Of a stretch of 12,421 nt of DNA, positions 1 through 7,009 are shown in pieces. Source of the stretch: CALEUX01 sp037439945 (GTDB lineage: Bacteria; Bacteroidota; Bacteroidia; Bacteroidales; Marinilabiliaceae); NCBI GenBank assembly GCA_037439945.1, contig JBBIVA010000118.1, positions 1 to 12,421 of the forward strand, read 5' to 3'. The translations under genes and the position numbers were made by a program. Within the stretch, counting starts at the first letter, position 1. Each line of letters starts with the position of its first letter. Under the pieces are notes generated by a model. The model had not been told where the DNA came from, searched no databases, and saw nothing but the letters and a program-made list of their open reading frames with translations.

Positions 1-54
1 TAATCCCGGCTAAGTCATTAGTTCATTGCCTTTCTAATGACTAATCCGGGTTTA
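1..54. repeat. Left copy of a dispersed hairpin repeat
   Basis: This is an imperfect inverted repeat with arms 1-21 and 34-54 around a 12-nt loop TTCATTGCCTTT (22-33). The inner nine pairs (13-21 with 34-42) are perfect. Mismatches occur at 12/43, 10/45 and 4/51. Positions 14-45 are identical, base for base, to 12333-12364, and the two copies have the same orientation. It lies about 110 bases past the araB stop, beyond that operon's terminator. It looks like a REP/MITE-type intergenic palindrome, but I cannot name the family. It may begin before base 1. Confidence 0.85.
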
Positions 55-81
55 AGAATATTTACCCTTATCAGTATAAAC

Positions 82-130
82 AAAAAAAACAAAACAGGTG
101 GTTTTTTGTATTGGGCAATTCAAAAAACCA
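82..130 (-). terminator. Rho-independent terminator of the arabinose operon
   Basis: Read on the minus strand just after araB, arm 121-130 pairs perfectly over 10 bp with arm 99-108 (TGGTTTTTTG / CAAAAAACCA). The loop can extend the stem by a further ATT/AAT helix closing on a GGGC tetraloop. The stem is followed on the minus strand by a T-rich run (complement of 82-96, including eight consecutive T). The stem itself is AT-rich, but position, symmetry and T-tract all fit intrinsic termination of the ara transcript. Confidence 0.75.
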
Positions 131-163
131 GAATAAAAATCTAAATCTTACTGAATAATTACT

Positions 164-1837
164 TTAAAATTTCCCGCCTTCAGTAAAGGCTCCCAATTTC
201 AAATATTTACTGTAAGTTTCATTATAAAATTCAGCATTTCGGGCATTTGGCTTGTATTCACCATCAAAACCCTGCCCCATTGCTTTTTGAGCATCTTCTA
301 CATTTACATATACGCCTGCAACAACTGATGCAAACATAGCAGCTCCCAAAGCGCAAGTTTGCTCAGCCCTGGCAACTTTTATAGGCATATTTAATACATC
401 AGCAAGAGTTTGCATAACAAAAGGAGATTTCTTGGCCACACCACCTAATGCAATTATTCCCTTAATTTCAACCCCTTCTCTTAAAAACCTGTCAACAATT
501 GCTTTTGAGCCAAATGCAGTTGCTTCAACTAATGCCCTAAATAAACGAGGTGCATCTGTTCCTAGTTTTAAACCGGCAATTGCCCCTGTCACTTCCTGAC
601 TTGCGTCTGGAGTACGACGGCCATTCATCCAATCAAGTGCAATTACTGTTGATTCTTCAATTGGTATTGCGGAGGCTTGTTTAGCCAACTCCGGCAATAT
701 GCTACCAAGTGTTTCTTCCACCAGTTGTGCCCTTATTTCAGGATTTACAATATTTGTTTTAGCCAGTATATTCTCAACGGGCCAACCCACTATCTTTTTA
801 AACCACGCATAAATATCCCCAAAGGCCGACTGTCCTGCTTCTAACCCAACATAACCGGGGATTACCGACCCATCCACCTGTCCGCAAATACCTGCAATTA
901 GTTTATCGCCAATTTGTTCATACGGGGCAATTATAATATCACAGGTTGATGTTCCAATGGCCTTGGCTAAAACATTGGGGGTAACTTCACCCCCTACAGC
1001 CCCCATATGGCAGTCAAAAGCACCAACTCCAACTGCTACACGCGTTGTCAATCCAAGTCTTTTAGCCCATTCTGTTGTTAAGAAACCAACTTTTACATCA
1101 CTGGTATATGTGTTATTATATAACCTTTTTCTGTAACCTTTTAAAACAGGGTCAAGTGAAACTAAAAACTCTTCAGAAGGTAACCCGTTCCATGCCTCCA
1201 GCCACATTGCCTTATGGCCGGCTGAGCATCTGCTCCGTATAACTTCGGCAGGTTTAACATTTCCGGTTATAAGAGCAGGCATCCAATCACAATGTTCAAT
1301 CCATGACCAGGCAGCTTTTCTGACCTTATCATCTTTCCTTAACACATGCAAAACCTTTGCCCAAACCCATTCAGAAGAATAAATTCCTCCTTCGTACCGG
1401 GTATAGTCTGTCTCCCATTTCCGGGCCAGTTCATTTATTTCTGATGCTTCTTTAACGGCAGTATGATCTTTCCATAATATAAACATTGCATTTGGATTAT
1501 CGGCAAATTCAGGAAGCATTGAAAGTGGAACACCCTGCTCATTTACAAAAACAGGAGTACTTCCTGTGGTATCAAACGACATTCCAACAATATTTTCTGC
1601 AACACCTGGCCCTGCAATGGTTAATGATTCTTTTACAATATACTCCATTGCATCAATATAATCCTGAGGGTGTTGCCGGTATTGGTCCTTTGATGCATCA
1701 CAATACTTACCCTCGCTCCATCGGGGATAATACTTAACTGCTGATGCAACTTCTTTCCCGGTTATTGCATCAACTATTACAGCCCGGGCCGAGTCGGTAC
1801 CGTAATCTAACCCAATTACAAATTTTTTTTCGGACAT
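164..1837 (-). CDS. araB: Ribulokinase AraB
   Basis: Cytoplasmic FGGY-family sugar kinase that phosphorylates L-ribulose to L-ribulose-5-phosphate with ATP, the second step of arabinose catabolism. The 557-aa product is close to the usual 560-570 aa. Visible family marks are the N-terminal phosphate-binding stretch GLDYGTDSARAVIVD (residues 9-23), QHPQDY (55-60), SFDTTGSTPV (87-96), LWKDHTA (121-127), AGHKAMW (206-212), AFDCHMGA with the probable catalytic base Asp275, AIGTSTCD (293-300), the LEAGQSAFGD region (332-341), ALDWMNGRRTP (400-410) and the C-terminal ATPase segment GGVAKKSPF (465-473). The ATG is preceded by a weak AAAGGGAA about 9 bases upstream. The gene is last in the minus-strand order GH51-araA-araD-araB, 118 bases after araD, and is followed by a terminator. 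All three classic ara enzymes lie together, so the ribulokinase assignment over other FGGY kinases is secure. Confidence 0.97.
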   Translation of the reverse strand: MSEKKFVIGLDYGTDSARAVIVDAITGKEVASAVKYYPRWSEGKYCDASKDQYRQHPQDYIDAMEYIVKESLTIAGPGVAENIVGMSFDTTGSTPVFVNEQGVPLSMLPEFADNPNAMFILWKDHTAVKEASEINELARKWETDYTRYEGGIYSSEWVWAKVLHVLRKDDKVRKAAWSWIEHCDWMPALITGNVKPAEVIRSRCSAGHKAMWLEAWNGLPSEEFLVSLDPVLKGYRKRLYNNTYTSDVKVGFLTTEWAKRLGLTTRVAVGVGAFDCHMGAVGGEVTPNVLAKAIGTSTCDIIIAPYEQIGDKLIAGICGQVDGSVIPGYVGLEAGQSAFGDIYAWFKKIVGWPVENILAKTNIVNPEIRAQLVEETLGSILPELAKQASAIPIEESTVIALDWMNGRRTPDASQEVTGAIAGLKLGTDAPRLFRALVEATAFGSKAIVDRFLREGVEIKGIIALGGVAKKSPFVMQTLADVLNMPIKVARAEQTCALGAAMFASVVAGVYVNVEDAQKAMGQGFDGEYKPNARNAEFYNETYSKYLKLGAFTEGGKF

Positions 1838-1955
1838 TTTATATTCCCTTTAAATGTATTATACAATAATAATGCAATACGGAAGCCGGTTTTCACATCC
1901 TTTCGCAGTATGGTTAAATCACTTCCCTGTTTTTAATTTTTTCGTTTATTACGGT

Positions 1956-2642
1956 TCATTTTTGCCCATAATAGGCATTTGCCCCGTGCTTTCGTTCAAA
2001 ATGTTTATTTGACAGTAACGGGTTCATAGTCATTTCGGGGTTAAGCGTTTTGGAGATAAAGGCCATTTTTGCAATCTGCTCCAATACTACACTGTTGTGA
2101 ACAGCATCATTTGCATTTTTACCCCAGGTAAAAGGGGCATGATTTTTAACCAAAACACCGGGTATATGATCGGGGTTAATATTTTTAAACACATTAACAA
2201 TAACCTTCCCGGTTTCAGCTTCATATGCCCCATTCACTTCATCAGCAGTCATATCCCCTGTACATGGTATATCTCCTGAAAAATAATCGGCATGAGTAGT
2301 CCCGACAATAGGGAGGGGCATTCCGGCCTGGGACCAGGCTGTTGCATATGTGGAATGGGTATGTACTATCCCTCCAATTGAAGGAAATGCTTTATATAAT
2401 TCAATATGAGTGGGCGTATCGGATGATGGACGGAGTTTCCCTTCTACTACCTTTCCATTCATATCAACCACCACCATATGCCCGGGCAGCATTCCATCGT
2501 ATTCAACCCCACTTGGTTTAATAACTATTAAACCTAAATCCCTGTTTATGGCACTTACATTTCCCCATGTAAAAACCACAAGGCCGTATTTAACAAGATT
2601 AATATTGGCCTTGCATACTTCCGACTTAAGTTCTTCAAGCAT
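1956..2642 (-). CDS. araD: L-ribulose-5-phosphate 4-epimerase AraD
   Basis: Class II aldolase-fold, metal-dependent enzyme that epimerises L-ribulose-5-phosphate to D-xylulose-5-phosphate, feeding the pentose phosphate pathway. With the ATG at 2642 the product is 228 aa, close to the 231 aa of E. coli AraD, and it begins MLEELK as that family does. Key residues seen: TWGNVSA (25-31), KPSGV (42-46), SSDTPTH (73-79), zinc ligands His94 and His96 in GIVHTHS, Asp119 in THADYF, third zinc ligand His168 in KNHAPFTWG, and the C-terminal KHGANAYYGQ with Tyr224/Tyr225. A 15-codon extension from a GTG at 2687 is open. I reject it because the added residues match nothing in the family and that stretch contains an inverted repeat. 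There is no clear Shine-Dalgarno; the leader is A-rich, as is usual in Bacteroidota. Confidence 0.96.
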   Translation of the reverse strand: MLEELKSEVCKANINLVKYGLVVFTWGNVSAINRDLGLIVIKPSGVEYDGMLPGHMVVVDMNGKVVEGKLRPSSDTPTHIELYKAFPSIGGIVHTHSTYATAWSQAGMPLPIVGTTHADYFSGDIPCTGDMTADEVNGAYEAETGKVIVNVFKNINPDHIPGVLVKNHAPFTWGKNANDAVHNSVVLEQIAKMAFISKTLNPEMTMNPLLSNKHFERKHGANAYYGQK

Positions 2643-2669
2643 AGTTGTGTTTTTAAAAATTTCAAGGCA

Positions 2670-2704
2670 TTTGGGAACCTGTGCCACTACAAAATGTTCC
2701 CAAA
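2670..2704. promoter_or_regulatory. Inverted repeat in the araA-araD spacer
   Basis: TTTGGGAAC (2670-2678) and GTTCCCAAA (2696-2704) form a perfect 9-bp inverted repeat with a 17-nt loop in the 107-base gap between araA and araD. In the minus-strand transcript it would be a hairpin starting 28 bases before the araD ATG. It could be an mRNA-processing or stabilising hairpin, a weak partial terminator, or a protein-binding dyad. No T-tract follows directly, so full termination is unlikely. Confidence 0.5.
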
Positions 2705-2749
2705 CACTTTTTACTTATACTTAATAAATTTACAAATGACACAATGAAA

Positions 2750-4249
2750 TTATATTCCTTTATTCAGCATATAAAATACATCGTTCCACCGCAACTCCTT
2801 TTTAAACCCAGAAATTGTGGTGTTTTTGTCAATCAACAAATACTCTAAACCTGCCATCTCGGCAAAATCTTCCATACATTCAGCAGTAACTGAATGACTA
2901 AAGGATGTATGATGGGCGCCGCCTGCTAAAATCCATGCCCCAGCACCCACTTCAAGATTTGGTCTAGGGACCCACAAAGCGCTGGCAACCGGCAATTTTG
3001 GCATAGGCTCATCTAAAGGGACTACATCAACTTCATTAACTACCATGCGGAACCTATTCCCCATATCCATAATTGACACATTAATTGCAGGCCCTGTTTT
3101 TACTGTAAAACGTGAGCGAACGGGGTCGGCTTTTCCGCCAATACCCAAATGGTGAATCTCAACAATTGGCCTTTGTGCCGCTATGGATTCACAAACTTCA
3201 AGCATGTGGGCTCCCAAAACCTTTGCCCCTGAGGGATGTAAATGATAAGTGTAATCTTCCATAAAGGATGTTCCACCTTCAAGCCCGGTGGCCATAACTT
3301 TCATTGCCCTAACGAGCGCTGCTGTTTTCCAGTCTCCTTCACCTCCAAAACCATAACCGTCAGCCATTAATCGCTGAACCGAAAAGCCGGGCAATTGTAA
3401 AAGTCCGTGCAAATCTTCAAAATTACTTGTGAATGCTTTAAACCCACCCTTTTCAAGAAAGGTACGCAGGCCAATTTCAATTTTTGCCGATTCACGAAGT
3501 GAACTGTGTTTTGACCCTCCTTTTTTCAATTCAGTAGCAACTTCATAATTATCCTCAATATGCTTTGTCAGATTAGCAATAGCGTCTTCGGGCACCAGTG
3601 AAATTTCCTTTACCAAATCACCAACTCCGAATCCATGAACTGTTATCCCAAGGCGAATCTGAGCTTCAACTTTATCTCCCTCTGTTACTGCTACATTACG
3701 CATATTGTCGCCAAACCGGGCAACTTTTAAATTCTTCATTTCATTGAATCCGGCAGCGGCACGGGCCCAAACTCCAATTTTTTTCTGAACATCTTCCTGG
3801 CTCCAATGCCCCACAACAACTTTCCGCTGAATTCGTAAACGGCTACCTATAAACCCAAATTCACGGTCGCCGTGTGCAGCCTGGTTTAAATTCATAAAAT
3901 CCATATCAATTTCCGACCAGGGCAAGTCGCGGTTAAATTGTGTATGTAAATGAAGAAAGGGTTTTTGTAAGCTACGCAATCCGGCTATCCACATTTTGGC
4001 CGGCGAAAAGGTGTGCATCCATGTAATTAATCCAATACAATTTTTCGAATTATTGGCTTTTGTAACAGCCTCACTTATTTCTTCGGCTGTTTTAACAACT
4101 GGACAAAACAAAACCTTAACAGGTATATGCACAGATTTATCTAAAGCTGCTGCTATGGCCTGTGAATTTTCTGCCACCTGTTCAAGGGTTTTTGGGCCAT
4201 ATAAATGTTGGCTTCCGGTAATAAACCAAACTTCAAACTGTTTAAGCAT
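2750..4249 (-). CDS. araA: L-arabinose isomerase AraA
   Basis: Cytoplasmic Mn2+-dependent isomerase converting L-arabinose to L-ribulose, the first intracellular catabolic step. The product is 499 aa, against 500 in E. coli. It opens with the family's EVWFITGSQHLYG (residues 6-18) and has ITWMHTFSPAKMWI (75-88), LHTQFNRDLPW (101-111) and DGYGFGGEGDWKTAAL (297-312). The metal and catalytic residues are present by motif: Glu304 (GEGDWK), Glu331 (FMEDYTYH), His348 (GAHMLEV) and His447 (GGAHHTSF). The ATG at 4249 gives an N-terminus matching the family exactly. It lies 424 bases downstream of the GH51 gene and 107 bases ahead of araD. The large upstream gap with a hairpin and a dyad suggests its own promoter, although read-through from the glycosidase gene is possible. 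Confidence 0.98.
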   Translation of the reverse strand: MLKQFEVWFITGSQHLYGPKTLEQVAENSQAIAAALDKSVHIPVKVLFCPVVKTAEEISEAVTKANNSKNCIGLITWMHTFSPAKMWIAGLRSLQKPFLHLHTQFNRDLPWSEIDMDFMNLNQAAHGDREFGFIGSRLRIQRKVVVGHWSQEDVQKKIGVWARAAAGFNEMKNLKVARFGDNMRNVAVTEGDKVEAQIRLGITVHGFGVGDLVKEISLVPEDAIANLTKHIEDNYEVATELKKGGSKHSSLRESAKIEIGLRTFLEKGGFKAFTSNFEDLHGLLQLPGFSVQRLMADGYGFGGEGDWKTAALVRAMKVMATGLEGGTSFMEDYTYHLHPSGAKVLGAHMLEVCESIAAQRPIVEIHHLGIGGKADPVRSRFTVKTGPAINVSIMDMGNRFRMVVNEVDVVPLDEPMPKLPVASALWVPRPNLEVGAGAWILAGGAHHTSFSHSVTAECMEDFAEMAGLEYLLIDKNTTISGFKKELRWNDVFYMLNKGI

Positions 4250-4417
4250 AGTAATATTTTTTTTGTTTTGAAACTATTTATTCTTTTTAAAAAACCATTC
4301 GCTTTCAAGTATTTAAGCCATATGTTTATTAATTATAAACAGCCTTACAGTTCGCTTGCACTTAAATAAACTGTTATTTTGATGAACACAACTATAAGGT
4401 GCTTTTCAAACACCCAT

Positions 4418-4444
4418 TAAAAGTACCAAATACTTTTATAAAAG
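4418..4444. promoter_or_regulatory. Candidate operator of three TAAAAG half-sites ahead of araA
   Basis: TAAAAGTA (4418-4425) and TACTTTTA (4431-4438) form a perfect 8-bp inverted repeat around CCAAA. The right arm then runs into CTTTTATAAAAG (4433-4444), a perfect 12-bp palindrome, so TAAAAG, CTTTTA and TAAAAG occur in a row. The site is about 170 bases upstream of araA, the first enzyme gene of the intracellular pathway, where an arabinose-responsive repressor could bind. The regulator is not in the window and I do not match this to a known motif. Confidence 0.35.
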
Positions 4445-4573
4445 CAAACAAATTTTAAACAAATAATTTAAACAAAACAATTTAAGTTTGAAAAAATCCC
4501 GGAAAGGCAAACTATTCAAACAATTAAATACATTTTGTGACTAAAAAAGTATCCATCAACTATGAAGAAAGAA

Positions 4574-4646
4574 ATATGCCGGTTACCTTAACTCCTGACT
4601 TGTGTTGTACACCTGAAAAATCAGACCATAAGGCATCCGGCAATAT
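4574..4646 (-). terminator. Structured stem-loop after the GH51 gene (attenuator-like)
   Basis: On either strand the outer arms ATAT-GCCGG (4574-4582) and CCGGC-a-ATAT (4637-4646) pair. Moving inward are CCTTA/TAAGG (4586-4590, 4629-4633), CTGA/TCAG (4595-4598, 4621-4624) and GTGT/ACAC (4602-4605, 4609-4612) closing on TGT. The two outermost internal loops are symmetric (3x3 and 4x4). It begins 28 bases beyond the glycosidase stop. On the minus strand the tail reads ATATTTCTTTCTTC, T-rich but interrupted, so it may be a leaky terminator or a 3'-end-protecting structure rather than a strong stop. Confidence 0.4.
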
Positions 4647-4673
4647 CCCCGCTCTTACCAGTTTTTTATAGAA

Positions 4674-6647
4674 TTATTTCTGACGGACTTTAATTATTGT
4701 GAAACTTAAAGGTTCAATTTCGGTAGAGATGACTTTACCTTTGGTTTTAATTTTACTTTCAACCGGATAAATATTTTTTGGATTTCCAATTGAATTCACA
4801 GCATCAAGGTTATCAGATTTTAATACTGTTTTACTACCCATACTTATTAAACTCCGGGCTCCATCGAGTTGTATATCAGCTTTCTTTGATACAGTGGTTC
4901 TATTTACAATTTTGATAATAATTTCGTTGGTTGATTTATCAATAGCAGCTGATGCATACAATCCATCCTGACCTGTTAAAGCTTTATTGTTTAACATAAT
5001 TGGCACAATATGTGTTCCTTTGTTTACGGCAAACATTTTCTGGACATAATAATTCGGGGTACCATAAACATTTAGATTATCGAACCAAATTAAATCAGGG
5101 GTCCATTGCCATCCTTCAACATGGGCAAATAAAGGGGCATATGATGTTAGATGGACAACATCAGCATTACGCTCAAGCCCGGTCATAAATGCAGCCTCAG
5201 ACAGGGCCGTTAACCAGTTATTCCTGTTTTTCGGACTGGCAATGGCCACACTTTGTGCCGCATATTCACCGGCAAAAACCTTAGGCCCATTCCTGTCGTA
5301 CGAATCATACCGTGTTGCATTATCAAAGAACCATTGCGGTGGCCTGTAGTAATGTTCATCAATAATCTCAGCGTTTAATTCCCTCAAGGCCTTCATGCCA
5401 TATTCAAAATCTTCGCCATCAGGAAAGGGGCCCGAACCGGATACAATTATCATTTCGGGGTATTTTTCCTTAATTGCATTGTAAAACAGCACATAACGCT
5501 CAATATATTGTGGGCCCCATTGTTCATTCCCAACTCCTATATATTTCATATTAAAGGGATTTGGGCTTCCCATTTCAGCTCTAAGCTTACCCCATTTACT
5601 ATCTGTTGAACCGTTGGCAAACTCAATTAGGTCAAGGGCATCCTGTATGTAAGGCTGCAATTGGTCAAGAGGAACAAGTTCGCATGTATTAAACTGGCAG
5701 GCCATACCACAATTAATAATCGGAAGAGGCTCAGCCCCTAAATCACGCGCAAGCAGAAAATATTCATAAAAACCCAATCCGAAAGATTGAAAGTAGTCGG
5801 GGGCAGGCCGGTGTGAAAACTCTGTATTCCACCTGTTAACGATCATTTCACGTTGTTCAACCGGCCCTACTGTTTTTTTCCATTGATAACGAACGCTTAA
5901 ATCATGACCTTCAACTATACACCCACCGGGGAAACGTAAAAAACCCGGTTTCATGTCAAAAAGCATCTGTACAAGATCAGCCCTGAGGCCGCCGGCTCGT
6001 TTTTTCCAGGTATCAGAAGGAAAAAGTGAAACCATATCAATGTCGATAACACCTTCACCTTCAAAAATTATGTTTAATGTAGCTTTTGGATCGGTTTTGG
6101 TACTGGTAAAACTAATTTCATGTTTTTGCCAATCATTAGATCCCGGTTGTAAAAAAGCACGTCCTATAACTTCCTTATTTTCACTTTGCAGCTCTAATTT
6201 AAGCACTACAGAACTTTCATTATTTTGTCGTGCCCAAATTGAAAAATTGTAATCTACATTCTCTTTTACCCCCATACCACGAAACCCAGTATTAATTAAC
6301 CGAACCGGTTTATTCTTGCCAATAACCTTAACCCTGGCGTAACGTGGGTTTGCAGGCTGGTTGTTTTCGCGGTTCATTATTAATACTGAACCGTCATAAT
6401 TACTTTTGGGAATAATATCCCACCCCATTAAAGGTTTGTAAAATTCAAACGAACGGTTTATAACAAGCTCAGCATATAAACCACCATCAGCGGCAAAGTT
6501 TATATCTTCAAAAAACAAACCCCACATAGTGGGTTTTATTTCAGAAACAGGCTTATTAACATTAACCACCATTTTTTGCCCGGTTATAATATTTGCGTTT
6601 AATAGGCAAAAAATAACCGCCACTATGAAATTAATATTTCTCTTCAT
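4674..6647 (-). CDS. Secreted alpha-L-arabinofuranosidase, GH51
   Basis: Retaining glycosidase expected to remove terminal alpha-L-arabinofuranosyl groups from arabinan, arabinoxylan or arabino-oligosaccharides. The 657-aa product starts with a Sec signal peptide (basic MKRN, then a hydrophobic stretch to about residue 20, probable cleavage near Gln24) with no lipobox, so it is periplasmic or secreted. The first barrel segment follows (MWGLFFEDINFAADGGLYAE, 41-60), then a beta-rich inserted carbohydrate-binding-like module (about 95-210), the barrel again (FLRFPGGCIVEG, 237-248), the probable acid/base Glu375 in GVGNEQWG and the probable nucleophile Glu461 in FAGEYAA. A beta-sandwich C-terminal domain runs to the end. 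The layout resembles the larger plant- and Bacteroides-type GH51 enzymes rather than the compact cytoplasmic ones of about 500 aa. It is upstream of and codirectional with araA-araD-araB, which supports arabinose as the product. Exact substrate is not decidable; GH51 also includes a few endoglucanases. Confidence 0.93.
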   Translation of the reverse strand: MKRNINFIVAVIFCLLNANIITGQKMVVNVNKPVSEIKPTMWGLFFEDINFAADGGLYAELVINRSFEFYKPLMGWDIIPKSNYDGSVLIMNRENNQPANPRYARVKVIGKNKPVRLINTGFRGMGVKENVDYNFSIWARQNNESSVVLKLELQSENKEVIGRAFLQPGSNDWQKHEISFTSTKTDPKATLNIIFEGEGVIDIDMVSLFPSDTWKKRAGGLRADLVQMLFDMKPGFLRFPGGCIVEGHDLSVRYQWKKTVGPVEQREMIVNRWNTEFSHRPAPDYFQSFGLGFYEYFLLARDLGAEPLPIINCGMACQFNTCELVPLDQLQPYIQDALDLIEFANGSTDSKWGKLRAEMGSPNPFNMKYIGVGNEQWGPQYIERYVLFYNAIKEKYPEMIIVSGSGPFPDGEDFEYGMKALRELNAEIIDEHYYRPPQWFFDNATRYDSYDRNGPKVFAGEYAAQSVAIASPKNRNNWLTALSEAAFMTGLERNADVVHLTSYAPLFAHVEGWQWTPDLIWFDNLNVYGTPNYYVQKMFAVNKGTHIVPIMLNNKALTGQDGLYASAAIDKSTNEIIIKIVNRTTVSKKADIQLDGARSLISMGSKTVLKSDNLDAVNSIGNPKNIYPVESKIKTKGKVISTEIEPLSFTIIKVRQK

Positions 6648-6890
6648 AACAAATATTCAAATTGTAAGTATATATTGATTATTCAAGCTTATTTGCGCGG
6701 TATTACAAATTGGCTGCTTATTAAAATGCAATACCTTTACCAAATTCAAAAATATCTATCTTACCTGCAATCCGGGAGGATGATTGTTTAATTTAGGAGG
6801 ACAAATCTCCATGATTAGGCTACATTTAAATTAACCCAAAAATTTATCTTATTGGTATTTTGAATTTTGATTTTATTGTTGATAAACAAT

Positions 6891-6922
6891 TTTCAGCCCC
6901 TTTTACCTTTTCATTATATTTG
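6891..6922 (+). promoter_or_regulatory. Candidate distal parE promoter (Bacteroidota type)
   Basis: TATATTTG (6915-6922) matches the Bacteroidota -7 consensus TANNTTTG exactly. TTTC (6891-6894) stands 20 bases upstream, a 3-of-4 match to the TTTG -33 element. Transcription would begin near 6928, giving a leader of about 80 bases to the parE ATG. Confidence 0.4.
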
Positions 6923-6941
6923 AATAATTTTTTCAAAGGCA

Positions 6942-6972
6942 TTTTATCCATCGGCAGTATAAAATAAATTTG
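6942..6972 (+). promoter_or_regulatory. Candidate proximal parE promoter (Bacteroidota type)
   Basis: TAAATTTG (6965-6972) matches TANNTTTG exactly, with TTTT (6942-6945) 19 bases upstream as a 3-of-4 -33 element. Start of transcription would be near 6978, leaving a leader of about 30 bases. This is the better placed of the two candidates. Confidence 0.45.
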
Positions 6973-7009
6973 AAAATAGCTAATATTACTGATAAAATCA
7001 TGTTTAAAA

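Larger units (their letters stand above)
4250..4673 (-). other. Non-coding gap between GH51 gene and araA
   Basis: This 424-base AT-rich stretch has no credible gene in any frame. On the minus strand it holds, in transcript order, a long imperfect stem-loop (4574-4646) with a T-rich tail, then a cluster of TAAAAG half-sites (4418-4444), then an A/T-rich araA leader. I found no exact TANNTTTG -7 box on the minus strand. The nearest is a shortened TATTTG (4432-4427) inside the dyad, with TTTG 16 bases upstream of it (4452-4449). The layout fits partial termination after the glycosidase gene and a separate, regulated araA promoter, but this is inference. Confidence 0.6.
6648..7009. other. Divergent intergenic region between GH51 and parE genes
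   Basis: This is a 362-base AT-rich region with no gene. Both flanking genes start here and face away from each other, so it must hold promoters for both. Towards parE there are two exact TANNTTTG boxes (listed separately). Towards the glycosidase gene, TATTTTTG on the minus strand (6754-6747) fits the -7 pattern but has no TTTG at the right distance upstream. A small dyad ATTGTT-GATA-AACAAT (6875-6890) sits just upstream of the parE promoter candidates. Two purine-rich AGG-type runs (6774-6780 and 6795-6800) stand before trivial ATGs that open only 3- and 7-codon frames. Confidence 0.6.

Noticed and set aside
1486..1737. Plus-strand reading frames opposite araB, araD, araA and the GH51 gene, and minus-strand frames opposite the topoisomerase genes
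   Set aside because: Each lies within a confidently identified gene on the other strand and has no recognisable domain or start context.
2643..2687. GTG-started 15-codon N-terminal extension of AraD
   Set aside because: The added residues do not resemble the family. The ATG at 2642 matches known AraD starts and length, and the stretch carries a perfect inverted repeat.
6774..6834. Leader peptides with good ribosome sites (AGG-rich runs before ATGs at 6780 and 6811)
   Set aside because: The frames are only 3 and 7 codons with no residue bias such as a regulatory run. Bacteroidota make little use of Shine-Dalgarno sequences, so chance is the simpler reading.
6875..6890. ATTGTT-GATA-AACAAT dyad as a strong operator
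   Set aside because: Six-base AT-rich arms are likely by chance in this region. It is noted only in the gap description.
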